The notes under the pieces: model-generated
Databases searched by the model: none
What the model was told of the DNA's origin: nothing
Seen by the model: only the letters and a program-made list of their open reading frames with translations
Program-made: the position numbers and the translations under genes
Source: Halobacillus litoralis
GTDB lineage: Bacteria > Bacillota > Bacilli > Bacillales > Halobacillaceae
Length of the DNA: 64,000 nucleotides
Assembly (NCBI RefSeq): GCF_020524025.1
Contig: NZ_JAIVKN010000002.1
Span: 806,001-870,000, forward strand
Direction of reading: 5' to 3'
Part shown: one piece after another, positions 16,599 to 24,749 of the stretch
How positions within the stretch are numbered: position 1 is the first letter of the stretch
Layout of the letters: every line of letters starts with the position of its first letter

Positions 16599-17182
16599 TC
16601 CATCCCCTCCTTTGCAAGCGTCCATCTCCATAAGTTACCCCTTCTTTGATGATGCAGCACCATATTGGTTTCTTTCTGCAAAATTTGCAGTAATTCCTTC
16701 TGTCTCATAGGGAAATGCAGGCGATCAGAGAAAAAAATAAAGATGATATGATCTTCGTTGGTTCGAACTTCCACTCCTGTTGTATCTGCCTCTTCGATAA
16801 TCATCTGGATAATCAGTTGAAGGATGCGAAAGACCAATAGATTATGGGATTCGCCTGCAACAGGAAACATCCCCTCTTTATGAAGGATGACCGGCACTCC
16901 AAATCGCTTCTCGACTTCCTGTATATAGCGTTTAAAAGCAGGCCATGCACCGTACGGCCTTAACGAAAGAGGTGTGACCTCATTGGATATTCCCTTCATG
17001 TCGTCCACGATATGGGAAATTAGTTCTTTAAGCCGGGAGAGATCCTCTTCTTTTCTTAATAGGTGAATCATTCCAGTTAACAGGTGACTATATCGTTCGT
17101 GCAGGTCATAAGAAAGGGTATATAGCTTTTCTTCATAGAATTGGGAGATTAATTCTACAGGGGCCGTTGTTCTCGGTTTCAT
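16595..17182 (-). CDS. Degenerate histidine-kinase-like protein
   Basis: The 195-residue protein resembles a truncated HisKA_3 kinase. Residues 18-42 (YTLSYDLHERYSHLLTGM) match the phosphoacceptor helix, with H28 kept but the usual D-G-x-G-Q replaced by ERYSH. Residues 70-95 (VTPLSLRPYGAWPAFKRYI) match the second helix, the counterpart of LRPSALDELGLLPAI in the kinase at 14164. The rest could be a remnant ATPase domain, but the N, G1 and G2 boxes are not recognisable, so it probably cannot bind ATP. It may be a phosphorelay, phosphatase or dimerising modulator. First gene of the operon, coupled to the regulator by ATGA. Confidence 0.75.
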   Translation of the reverse strand: MKPRTTAPVELISQFYEEKLYTLSYDLHERYSHLLTGMIHLLRKEEDLSRLKELISHIVDDMKGISNEVTPLSLRPYGAWPAFKRYIQEVEKRFGVPVILHKEGMFPVAGESHNLLVFRILQLIIQMIIEEADTTGVEVRTNEDHIIFIFFSDRLHFPMRQKELLQILQKETNMVLHHQRRGNLWRWTLAKEGME

Positions 17183-17249
17183 CCTCTTCCACCTCTCTAA
17201 AAGGGATTCTTATATTCATCATACCCCCTCTTCTCCAGGTTTGATATTA

Positions 17250-17264
17250 GGGCATTCCCCGATT
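17250..17264 (-). promoter_or_regulatory. Candidate response-regulator site upstream of the sensory operon
   Basis: GGGCATTCCCC overlaps TCCCCGATT. Both words recur upstream of the oxidase operon at 14048-14085. It lies about 70 bases before the first gene of the sensory operon. Confidence 0.45.
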
Positions 17265-17319
17265 TTCCAACATTCATAAATAAAGGATAAATGGGGAAAG
17301 TATGTATGGAGGTGAATCG

Positions 17320-17568
17320 ATGCAGCCTTATTTATGTCCCGGTTGTAAAACAAACCGTTCACGCTTTAATTTAATTGAACAGCAGCCTACCCCGATTAAA
17401 ATGAACCCTAAAACAGGCGAAGTGGATAACAGCTATTCCATGGAAAACATGGACCCTTTTCATATGGCTTATAAAGGGCCGGAAGTAAAAGTGCAGTGCG
17501 GAGCTTGTGGATTAATTGAAGATGAAAAGTCTTTCATTGCCTTTGCTGAACATAATCGTCTGGAATAA
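17320..17568 (+). CDS. Small zinc-ribbon protein
   Basis: This 82-residue protein has two CxxC pairs, CPGC near the N-terminus and CGAC near residue 62, separated by about 55 residues; together they could bind one zinc. It contains a conserved-looking acidic, methionine-rich middle ([19 protein letters not shown]). No specific function is recognised. The start is ATG 17320, behind GGAGGTG; an in-frame ATG at 17302 has no ribosome site. It is divergent from the sensory operon, stands alone and ends in a terminator. Confidence 0.8.
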   Translation: MQPYLCPGCKTNRSRFNLIEQQPTPIKMNPKTGEVDNSYSMENMDPFHMAYKGPEVKVQCGACGLIEDEKSFIAFAEHNRLE

Positions 17569-17596
17569 CCCTCCGCTTTTAGGCAGAGGGTTTTTT
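17567..17596 (+). terminator. Terminator after the zinc-ribbon gene
   Basis: AACCCTC pairs with GAGGGTT and is followed by a T run. The stem begins at the stop codon. Confidence 0.85.
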
Positions 17597-17705
17597 ATGG
17601 CGTTCATTTTCTAGAAATTCAATATGGATCAGCAGCGGAGTCCGATAAATTTCTGTTTCTATTATGGGAAAAATCACTTGAAGGCCACGAAAAATCCAGA
17701 CATAT

Positions 17706-17743
17706 AAAAATAAGCCCTCTCCGCTTATTCGGGGGGCTTATTT
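17706..17743 (-). terminator. Terminator of the partition cassette
   Basis: On the minus strand, AATAAGCCC pairs with GGGCTTATT, followed by TTTTAT, directly after the ParR-like stop. Confidence 0.88.
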
Positions 17744-18331
17744 TCATCGGTTCATTCTTGAAAAGAAATCTCCGAGCATATCTTCATCTTCTTCCTCTTT
17801 ATCGTCTACACTCACTTGTTCCTGCAGATCTTCCTGGATATTATCCAGGCTTAAATCATCCAGGTCAGAATCATCCTCAAGATCGAGCGTTGTCTCAGGC
17901 ATTACGTTCTTTTCCTCGATGCTTTCTTCCATTTCCTCTTCACTTGCAGCAGTTTCTTCCTGCAAGTACAAAGCTTCTTCAATATCAATGGAATTGCTGT
18001 TCATAGATGCAAGAAGCGTAGTCGCACGGACAGGATCCATCATCAATTGATATAAGATACTTCCAATAAGTGCCTCTGAGTGCTCGTGTTTGATCCAATT
18101 ACGCTGTTCCTTCGTTAACGCCTTTGGTAAAGGCACGGTAACTGTTTCTTTATCTTTCGTCAGAGATTCGTTTACTCCGTCTAAAACGAATTGTGCAATC
18201 CTGCTCGAGAAGTTCCTGCGTTCGTTTTCCTTTAGTTCGGATAGCTGCTTTAGTAAATGATCAGGTGTGTCCGAGGGGACACGGAAAGTAATCGATTGTC
18301 CCCTCTCCACACTTTTTCTAGATGAACTCAT
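17744..18331 (-). CDS. ParR-like DNA-binding adaptor of an actin-type partition system
   Basis: The 195-residue protein begins with a probable ribbon-helix-helix domain (residues 11-55: QSITFRVPSD strand, then HLLKQLSELKENERRNFSSRIAQFVLDG helices), then a second helical part to about 110. A highly acidic, low-complexity tail (about 112-185) ends in a short hydrophobic-basic peptide, LGDFFSRMNR. That layout fits ParR/AlfB-type adaptors, which bind centromere repeats and hold the filament through the C-terminal peptide. It follows the actin-like gene after 10 bases, as parR follows parM. No homologue was checked, so the ParR role rests on layout and position. Confidence 0.7.
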   Translation of the reverse strand: MSSSRKSVERGQSITFRVPSDTPDHLLKQLSELKENERRNFSSRIAQFVLDGVNESLTKDKETVTVPLPKALTKEQRNWIKHEHSEALIGSILYQLMMDPVRATTLLASMNSNSIDIEEALYLQEETAASEEEMEESIEEKNVMPETTLDLEDDSDLDDLSLDNIQEDLQEQVSVDDKEEEDEDMLGDFFSRMNR

Positions 18332-18341
18332 CTATCTCACC

Positions 18342-19529
18342 TTACTTTGATGATCCGGATTTTTGTTCAACTTTTTTATTTGATTTGTCATTTACTCTGG
18401 CATTTTTACGAACGAAGTCAGAAATGAGTTTGTAATAAGCGTTGGCCATCATCCAAATGCTCTCTTCTTCATCCTCGAAAAATTCAATGTTGAAGCCATC
18501 CAGCTTGTTATTCAAGGTCTTAATGTAATCTTTTAATACTGCGGATCCACCGCCCACAAAGTAGCAGATTTCTGACTGAGAATTCTTCTGCCAGACATTT
18601 CTCAAGAAGCGGTACTGTTTTTTCGCCAATTCAAGTAGAATGCGATCCGTTATATCATGGACGTTTGTACGACTACCGCGGACCATAATATGATGACGGT
18701 CATTTTTGCGCGTAATGATATCGACTACATCTCGTCGGCTGTCCAATTCAACGCCATGCTTAGTCAAGATTTCATCCCGGATCATCTCTAAAGATTCTGA
18801 TACACCAAGATTAAAACCTTGGGCTTTATCATCATCTACATTGCGGTTGCGAATAACCGCGATATCTGTAGAAAGACCGCCAATATCCTGGATTAAAATC
18901 TGCTTGTCCACCAATTCCTTGTTGATAATGTTCAAGTCATTATCCATTACAAGATTGACATAAGCTGCAAATCCTTCAGGATACACTTTCACTTCGTCAA
19001 ACTTTAAGTTAACTTTCATTCCCTGATACTTCGGTGTTACTAAAAATTCAACCTGGTGTACGGAACCGAGCAGCTGAGAACGGTAGCCTACATCTTTACC
19101 TTCTTTCACTTCGCGTAAAGGAAGCCCTGTACCTAGTGTGTAATTGGCTTCCACCACATTGTTCTTAGCAGACTGGGCATCTCTTCCTGTCACAGCGTCC
19201 ATAGCTAAAGAAGCAAACAACATAATTAATGTTTGGTCTTCCTCTGATTTATAACTGCCAGGGTCTAATTCCGTTGAGTTTGTTGCTTTTGTAGCAAGAT
19301 TACCTACACGATAAATGGCGTTATTCTCTCTTAGTGCTGGAGAATGCACTCGAATATGTAGATTATCGAGTGGGTTTTTATCATCTAAATCTTCAATACC
19401 AATGACCGGACGGTCCTCAAGATCACGAGCGATTACATTCGGGATATATAAAGAAGATTCTAACTTTCCGAAATTTGCCTTTACAGCATCATTACCTACA
19501 TCTACAGCTGCAATTCTAGAATTCGTCAT
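18342..19529 (-). CDS. ParM/StbA-family actin-like ATPase
   Basis: The 395-residue protein has an actin/Hsp70-fold nucleotide site: phosphate-1 IAAVDVGNDAVK at residues 6-17, phosphate-2 IQDIGGLSTDIAV near residues 213-225, and adenosine motif YFVGGGSAVL near residue 325. It resembles plasmid segregation actins (ParM, AlfA, Alp7A) rather than MreB or FtsA. The C-terminal 20 residues are basic and polar. It would polymerise with ATP and push or pull DNA bound by the adjacent ParR-like protein. The ribosome site is AAAGGAGA. A long AT-rich repeat array lies immediately upstream, in the place of a parC centromere. No plasmid or phage genes flank it. Confidence 0.88.
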   Translation of the reverse strand: MTNSRIAAVDVGNDAVKANFGKLESSLYIPNVIARDLEDRPVIGIEDLDDKNPLDNLHIRVHSPALRENNAIYRVGNLATKATNSTELDPGSYKSEEDQTLIMLFASLAMDAVTGRDAQSAKNNVVEANYTLGTGLPLREVKEGKDVGYRSQLLGSVHQVEFLVTPKYQGMKVNLKFDEVKVYPEGFAAYVNLVMDNDLNIINKELVDKQILIQDIGGLSTDIAVIRNRNVDDDKAQGFNLGVSESLEMIRDEILTKHGVELDSRRDVVDIITRKNDRHHIMVRGSRTNVHDITDRILLELAKKQYRFLRNVWQKNSQSEICYFVGGGSAVLKDYIKTLNNKLDGFNIEFFEDEEESIWMMANAYYKLISDFVRKNARVNDKSNKKVEQKSGSSK

Positions 19530-19621
19530 ATAAAACAGCTCTCCTTTTAAATTTAATAGACTTGACCTCTCCTTATTAAAACTTATTAAACTATCAGAAA
19601 ATAGTCAATCCTCCTTTTTAC

Positions 19622-19961
19622 GTGTTCATAAATGCACACAAGAGTACAACTACGAATACATGCATTCAATTATGTATACATATATACAAATTTGCACACA
19701 TCCCTCCAAATCAACATGCGTGCGCTTTTGTGTACATGTTTGCATATTTGTTTACAAGTAAACGCTATTGCACACAATAAGAATACTTTTTGTATGCATG
19801 TATACGTAAATGTATACATAGCAAATAAACCTAAAATTTTACAATATTATGGACAAAATAGCGGGCTTAGTTTTGTACCACTTTTCTATAAGCCGGTCTT
19901 AGTTTCATAATGAAATGAAAAAAGTAACGAAATACTTCTATGTATTTCAAAATGTATACAT
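19622..19961. repeat. Centromere-like array of iterated short palindromes (parC candidate)
   Basis: This non-coding AT-rich stretch is packed with related words. The palindrome ATGTATACAT occurs three times (19672, 19810, 19952; spacings 138 and 142). TGCACACA occurs three times (19633, 19693, 19769). Related variants include GTGTTCAT, ATGCAT, TGTACATG and TATGCATGTATAC. Between 19633 and 19700, similar units fall close to every 10 bases. It sits directly upstream of the actin-like gene, where type II partition systems carry their centromere and autoregulated promoter. A minus-strand TTGACT (19608-19603) is a possible -35 box. Confidence 0.65.
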
Positions 19962-20261
19962 AATAACAAACTGACGTCTTAGTAGAAGGGTCTGAAAAAG
20001 ATGAGTCTTTAGGACAACCATAACTGTGTGATTTACTTAAATAGCGATTCTAAGGAAAGTAGACTCAGGTAGAATATTGGTTTAGACCGTTAAGGTGAAA
20101 TGCACCTCCCCTCCCCTACTTTGAGGTATGCTGTTCTGTTTAAAATGAGGGAGAGGTCAAGGGGAGGACTAAAAAGTCTACCAGTATCACTATATTTAAC
20201 CTCAACTCTCTATTTATTTATGATTTTTCGTATAAACCAATCTGTCTTCAGTGAAAGAAAC
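19962..20261. other. Intergenic stretch with no recognised gene
   Basis: About 300 AT-rich bases lie between the repeat array and the protease terminator. A 69-codon plus-strand frame at 20100 has no ribosome site and no recognisable product. No exact copy of the array words was seen here. Confidence 0.5.
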
Positions 20262-20294
20262 AAAAAAAACTGGATGGCTGTGTTCACCATCCAG
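20262..20294 (-). terminator. Terminator after the subtilisin gene
   Basis: On the minus strand, CTGGATGG pairs with CCATCCAG, followed by eight T. Confidence 0.92.
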
Positions 20295-20313
20295 GCCTTT
20301 CAACTATAATTTA

Positions 20314-21279
20314 TTAAGTCTTGGTATACGTGCTGAATAACTCTTCTAATTTCTTTGTTAAAGCCAAGGTCATTAATCCGTTTCCTTCGGCTCGTTTAGA
20401 GTACCCCAAAGGAGTCGTTCGCTTAATTAATTGAGAGAATATTTCAGATTCAGTCATTGATCTTTCAAACTGTTTTTCCACAAGGGGGATAATCAGTGCC
20501 AGCCCTCCTGATACATGTGGTGTAGCCATAGATGTGCCCGAGAGCCTGGCATACTTCCCTTCCAAATAGGTGGAAAGGATATCAACACCTGGAGCAACTA
20601 AGTCAATTTGATTATTTGTATTTGTAAAGTCAGCCAAACGCCGTTGATGATCGACAGCCCCAACCTGAATGACTTCGTTATAGGCACCTGGATAGGCGTA
20701 TTCCGGCGTTTCTTCCCTGCCATCGCCTTCATTACCTGCTGCACAAACCACAGATATATTCTCTCCAATCGCGTTTTTAATGGCAGTGCGGAGATCCTCT
20801 GAATCTTCTGGTCCACCAAGAGACATAGATATGATGCGGACCTTTTCCCCGTCAGGACCTTGCCACTGTGCAGCATATTGAATAGCTTCCACAATCCACT
20901 CGTAATTCCCACTCCCCTCTTCTGAGAGGACTTTAAGTATAAGGAGCTGTGCTTGAGGTGCCACCCCTATTACACCTTTTCCATTCTCTATAGCAGCAAT
21001 TGTTCCTGCAACGTGTGTTCCGTGTCCGTTATTATCGTTGTAATTATCTGGATCACTTCCATAATCATCAGTAAAATTCCTACCGCCTATAATGTTATTC
21101 TTCAGCTCAGGGTGATCCATATGACACCCCGTATCGATAATGGCTACGACGCTCCCCTTCCCCTGATCGGCCTCCTCCCATAAACGCTCGGCCTCTACCA
21201 TTTGTACTCCTTTAGGAAGCTCGTTTGTTGTATCCAGAATAGCTTCTGTACGATAGGGAATCAATTTCATTTCGCTCAT
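20314..21279 (-). CDS. Intracellular subtilisin-type serine protease
   Basis: This 321-residue S8 protease has the catalytic triad D49 (IIDTG), H86 (NGHGTHVAG) and S250 (GTSMATPH), with the oxyanion Asn in AAGNEG. There is no signal peptide. The N-terminus carries LIPYR, the short inhibitory propeptide motif of intracellular subtilisins (IspA type), which is removed on activation. Numbering and length agree with Bacillus ISPs. It probably degrades cytoplasmic proteins in stationary phase. It is transcribed alone with its own terminator. Confidence 0.93.
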   Translation of the reverse strand: MSEMKLIPYRTEAILDTTNELPKGVQMVEAERLWEEADQGKGSVVAIIDTGCHMDHPELKNNIIGGRNFTDDYGSDPDNYNDNNGHGTHVAGTIAAIENGKGVIGVAPQAQLLILKVLSEEGSGNYEWIVEAIQYAAQWQGPDGEKVRIISMSLGGPEDSEDLRTAIKNAIGENISVVCAAGNEGDGREETPEYAYPGAYNEVIQVGAVDHQRRLADFTNTNNQIDLVAPGVDILSTYLEGKYARLSGTSMATPHVSGGLALIIPLVEKQFERSMTESEIFSQLIKRTTPLGYSKRAEGNGLMTLALTKKLEELFSTYTKT

Positions 21280-21677
21280 TTTTCCGCCTCCTCAACGTCT
21301 TAATATAGAGTTTGTTAGAAGTCTGATCGTGCAGCGGATCTCCTTTAATTATAACATCAACTATTTCCAACCTTTTCAATCTAGTGGAAATGAGGACCAA
21401 CTTATTACAAACTCCTATATTCCTTCTCTACCCTCAAAAAATGTTAGATATGTATGGCGTTATACCTATTAATGATAAATATAGAATACGAATTACAGCA
21501 GGATTCATTGGACAGGAGATTCATTTCTTTCAGGAGCGAAGGTATCCGGTCCTATATAGATCTACGTGAGTTCTCTTATTCTTTATAAAGAACATAAGTG
21601 TTTAGTTTCTAGGTAAAAACAACTATAATAAGTTTATACATTCTTCATAGAGAACGATATTATTAGTAAAGGATGAG
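21280..21677. other. Intergenic stretch between protease and small zinc-ribbon gene
   Basis: About 400 bases hold the divergent promoter regions of the protease and the zinc-ribbon gene. A 61-codon plus-strand frame at 21384 lacks a ribosome site. No structured element was recognised. Confidence 0.4.
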
Positions 21678-21872
21678 ATGAAAATGATTAAAAAGATTTG
21701 TCACAAATGTCATAGACCCTCTTTCAGTTCCAACACCTATCATGGCTGGCTTTGTCCTTTATGCAAAGAAGATTTAACAACTGCTCCTCCTTTACCAGCC
21801 CATATAAAGACCCCAAGATCATTTGTCATTAAACAGTACCTGAATCAATGCTCCGCGCATAATCTACCATAG
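21678..21872 (+). CDS. Small zinc-ribbon-like protein
   Basis: The 64-residue protein has CHKC near residue 8 and CPLC near residue 27, spaced as in a small zinc ribbon, then a proline-rich segment (TTAPPLPAHIKTP) and a basic C-terminus. The ribosome site is AAGGATGAG, overlapping the ATG region; an alternative start is ATG 21684. No function is recognised and there are no close neighbours on this strand. The paired CxxC motifs argue for a real gene, but it is short. Confidence 0.5.
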   Translation: MKMIKKICHKCHRPSFSSNTYHGWLCPLCKEDLTTAPPLPAHIKTPRSFVIKQYLNQCSAHNLP

Positions 21873-22003
21873 GATAGGCAGAGTACTAAAACGATTAAAA
21901 GCCAGCAGAAGGACCTTTAAAAGCAATTTAACGGTGCTTATCACACGTTCATACACATCCCTCCGGCTTGATGATAAAACTTAAATTAAACGCATATAGA
22001 TAG

Positions 22004-22036
22004 AAAAAGACCCCTATCCAATTGGATAGGGGTCTT
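22004..22036 (-). terminator. Terminator of the ftsX-M23 gene pair
   Basis: On the minus strand, GACCCCTATCC pairs perfectly with GGATAGGGGTC across AATT, followed by TTTTTCT. Confidence 0.92.
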
Positions 22037-22050
22037 TTACGAGCATCATA

Positions 22051-23409
22051 TTAAGGCAGGTATTTTCTAGGGTTTACAGAATTTGAACGACTTCCATTCC
22101 AAGAACCTTCGTGGATTTCAAAATGAAGGTGCTGTCCGGTAGAGTCACCTGTGGTTCCCATATTTCCTAAGAACTGTCCTTGAGAGACTGTTTGTCCCGC
22201 AGAAACTGCTGGTGTACTTCTCATGTGTGCATAAAGTGTAGTGAATCTTTGTCCATTTATTTGGTGAGAAATAAAGACAACATTACCATAGCTTGAGGAG
22301 TAGTAAGCACGGATGACTGTTCCATCGGCTGCAGCGTGAATCGGGATTGTTCCACCGGCCGCGAGGTCAATACCAGAGTGCAGTCTCTTCGTTCCATATA
22401 TCGGGTGCGTACGGTAGCCATACTCAGAAGTTGCTGAAACGTTAGCCGGCCAGCTGAATAACGCTCCACTGCTTTTCGGAGCTGACTGGCTTACAGTATT
22501 CGAGCTGGAACTGCTGCTTTCATTTGAACTGCTTGAAGAGCTTTCTGAGCTTGAATTATCAGCCGCAGCTTTTTCTTTTGCTGCTTGTGCTGCTGCCGCT
22601 TTTCTTTTAGCCTCTTCCTCAGCTTTTCTCTTACGTTCAAGTTCAAGCTGACGTTGACGCTCAATTTCTTTTTGAATGGCAGCTTCCTGAGCCGCCAGAG
22701 TAGCCTGCTCTTCTTCCACACTAATCATGTGATTATGAGCTTCCGCCTCTGCTTGCTCCAGACTTTCCATCAATTGATTTTTTTCCTGCTTTTTATTTTC
22801 CAGTTCTGCTTTTAAAGCTTCTAGTTCAGCCAGTTTATCTTCTAAAGAGGCCAGCTCTTCTTCAACTTCGGCTTTCTTAGCTTCAACGGCCTTTTTATCA
22901 GCAAGATGCTGCTCAAGAATTTCTTTATCCTGAGTGGCAATGGTATTTAAACTCATGACACGTTCCAGGAAATTGCCAAAACTTTCAGCACCCATGAGTA
23001 CATCAAGATAATCAACGGCTCCACCATTCTGGTGCATTGATTTCACGCGATCTTTCAAAAGTTCATCACGTTCAGCAATTCTTTTTTCAAGTTCTTCAAT
23101 TTCTACTTTTAACTGCTCAATATTTTCTCTAGTCTGAGCAATCTCTGCTTCTTTAGTTTGGATCTTATCCAACGCTTCCATTGTCTGCTGGTCTAAGCGG
23201 GCAATTTCTGCATCTACGCGATCCTGGTCTTTCTTAAGCTCTTCAATTTCTTTTTGCTTTTGTTGAATTTCCTGTTCATTTTCAGACTGCTCTTCCCGAT
23301 TCTGTTCTAATTTCTCCTGATTTGATTCAGCGTTCACTGAGTTAGAAATAGGTAAACCAGACAGAACGAGGCTCGCAGTAAGAAAAGCTATCATAACTTT
23401 TGACTTCAC
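22051..23409 (-). CDS. Secreted M23 peptidoglycan hydrolase with N-terminal coiled coil (EnvC/PcsB-like layout)
   Basis: The 452-residue protein has a signal peptide (about residues 1-27, VNAES), a long coiled coil (30-265), a serine-rich linker (about 285-310) and a C-terminal M23 metallopeptidase domain. Zinc and catalytic residues are H and D in RLHSGIDLA and HLH in GQHLHFEI, so it should be active. This coiled coil plus hydrolase layout is that of FtsEX-activated cell-wall enzymes. The start is GTG 23409, behind GGGAGG. It follows ftsX by 48 bases and is probably its partner. Confidence 0.9.
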   Translation of the reverse strand: MKSKVMIAFLTASLVLSGLPISNSVNAESNQEKLEQNREEQSENEQEIQQKQKEIEELKKDQDRVDAEIARLDQQTMEALDKIQTKEAEIAQTRENIEQLKVEIEELEKRIAERDELLKDRVKSMHQNGGAVDYLDVLMGAESFGNFLERVMSLNTIATQDKEILEQHLADKKAVEAKKAEVEEELASLEDKLAELEALKAELENKKQEKNQLMESLEQAEAEAHNHMISVEEEQATLAAQEAAIQKEIERQRQLELERKRKAEEEAKRKAAAAQAAKEKAAADNSSSESSSSSSNESSSSSSNTVSQSAPKSSGALFSWPANVSATSEYGYRTHPIYGTKRLHSGIDLAAGGTIPIHAAADGTVIRAYYSSSYGNVVFISHQINGQRFTTLYAHMRSTPAVSAGQTVSQGQFLGNMGTTGDSTGQHLHFEIHEGSWNGSRSNSVNPRKYLP

Positions 23410-23457
23410 TCTTCTTCCTCCCCCGATTCCTCACCTGTATCTAGTAGATCAATAGAT

Positions 23458-24351
23458 TTAGACTTTTAAATATTTGCGAATAGACGTAAAACTTCCCCAA
23501 AGTCCAATTGTGACTCCCATTAGGACAAGGAGAGCGGACACTTCAAAAACAAACGGATAAGCCGGCAGTAAATCTATGAACAGCGTAGGATAACGCGTTG
23601 TGATTTCTGTATAAAGATAATCATAGCCGAAGATTAAGAGTGCAATCGGAATTACTGATCCTAAAATACCAATCAGGACCCCTTCAAAAAGGAAAGGCCA
23701 GCGAATAAACCAGTTCGTCGCTCCTACCATTTTCATAATTTCAATTTCACGCTTACGGGCGACAATTGTAATTCGGATCGTATTGGCTATTAAAAACATA
23801 GCCGTAAATAACAATCCGCCAATGATGGCAAATCCAACATTTCTTGCTACGTCCATCACGCTGAACAGTCGTTCCACTGTTTCTTTGGCATACTCAACCT
23901 TTTCAACCGTTTTAAAGTTCTCGATCGATTGAGCTACCTTAATGGTGTCTTCCGGCTGCTCGGTTTTCACGATATATACGTCATTCAAAGGATTCTCATC
24001 TTTCAGGGATTCAAAAGCTTCCCCTTCATCCCCAAGACTATCAATAAGATTGTTTAATCCCTCTGTCTTAGATTCAAACTCTACGGTGGAAACATCGGCT
24101 AACGCTTCGATTTTCCCTTTTAATTCTTCACGACTGTCCTCATCTGCTGTAATGTCGATGAAGACCCGGACTTCTACGTCCTCTTCTATCTGCTGTCCAA
24201 TATCATTTAAGTTCAAAAGCAATGCGGCGAACACACCGACAAGTAATAGTGTGACTGTCACAGCCGAGATCGAGGCCACCGACATCCACCTGTTCCTGGT
24301 CAGGTTTTTTACGCCTTCTTTACCGTGACGACCAAACGTCTTAAGCTTCAT
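23458..24351 (-). CDS. ftsX: Cell division protein FtsX
   Basis: The 297-residue permease-like protein has four transmembrane segments: one near residues 22-48, then three after residue 170. A large extracellular domain lies between the first and second, and the REIEIMKMVGATNWFIRWPF region between TM2 and TM3 is typical of FtsX. It normally pairs with the ATPase FtsE to activate peptidoglycan hydrolases such as the M23 enzyme encoded next. No FtsE gene is found upstream, where it is expected: 24352-24708 is non-coding. The ribosome site is GGGGTGA, nine bases from the ATG. Confidence 0.92.
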   Translation of the reverse strand: MKLKTFGRHGKEGVKNLTRNRWMSVASISAVTVTLLLVGVFAALLLNLNDIGQQIEEDVEVRVFIDITADEDSREELKGKIEALADVSTVEFESKTEGLNNLIDSLGDEGEAFESLKDENPLNDVYIVKTEQPEDTIKVAQSIENFKTVEKVEYAKETVERLFSVMDVARNVGFAIIGGLLFTAMFLIANTIRITIVARKREIEIMKMVGATNWFIRWPFLFEGVLIGILGSVIPIALLIFGYDYLYTEITTRYPTLFIDLLPAYPFVFEVSALLVLMGVTIGLWGSFTSIRKYLKV

Positions 24352-24708
24352 ACCTTAGGTCACCCCGGTGGTTCTGTTTTATTTGTTTATCGTTTTGAAC
24401 GTTTTTCACCCTGGCTGCTGATGCTGGTTTGCGATGATGTCGATCAAACAATTTATATCACTTCCTACTAATCACTCATTTTGTGTCTCTATTTATATGT
24501 CGATTATATGTAGTCTTAGTCGTCTGCTTCATTTACCCTACTTATTATAACAAAGATATTCGCTAAATAAAGACAATTTATTATTACATTTTTGTTTCAA
24601 TTCTTTACAAACCCTTATGATACCTGCATTTCTGTTCGACAAACTTCACGCGTACCCTGTCGTCCAAAGAACCCACCAACCTAATACTTAAGACCTAGAA
24701 GAGAATGC
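24352..24708. other. Non-coding gap where ftsE would be expected
   Basis: About 357 AT-rich bases have stop codons in all minus-strand frames checked near ftsX and no Walker motif. A TATAAT-like box on the minus strand near 24550 may drive ftsX. Confidence 0.55.
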
Positions 24709-24738
24709 AAAAAAAGACAATCCTATATAGGATTGCCT
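24709..24738 (-). terminator. Terminator of the D-aspartate/ligase cluster
   Basis: On the minus strand, GGCAATCC pairs with GGATTGTC across TATATA, followed by a T run. Confidence 0.9.
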
Positions 24739-24749
24739 TCCATTGTTTT

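Noticed and set aside
19632-19910. 92-codon plus-strand open frame in the repeat array
   Set aside because: The product is a low-complexity reading of the TGTATACAT/TGCACACA repeats, with no ribosome site.
19622-19961. CRISPR array or replication-origin iterons
   Set aside because: The repeats are too short and irregular for CRISPR, and no Cas or replication initiator gene is nearby; an upstream ParM-like gene makes a centromere the better reading.
20100-20309. 69-codon plus-strand frame before the protease terminator
   Set aside because: No ribosome site, no recognisable family, and it reads through a clear terminator hairpin.
21384-21569. 61-codon plus-strand frame between the protease and the zinc-ribbon gene
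   Set aside because: No ribosome site and no family resemblance.
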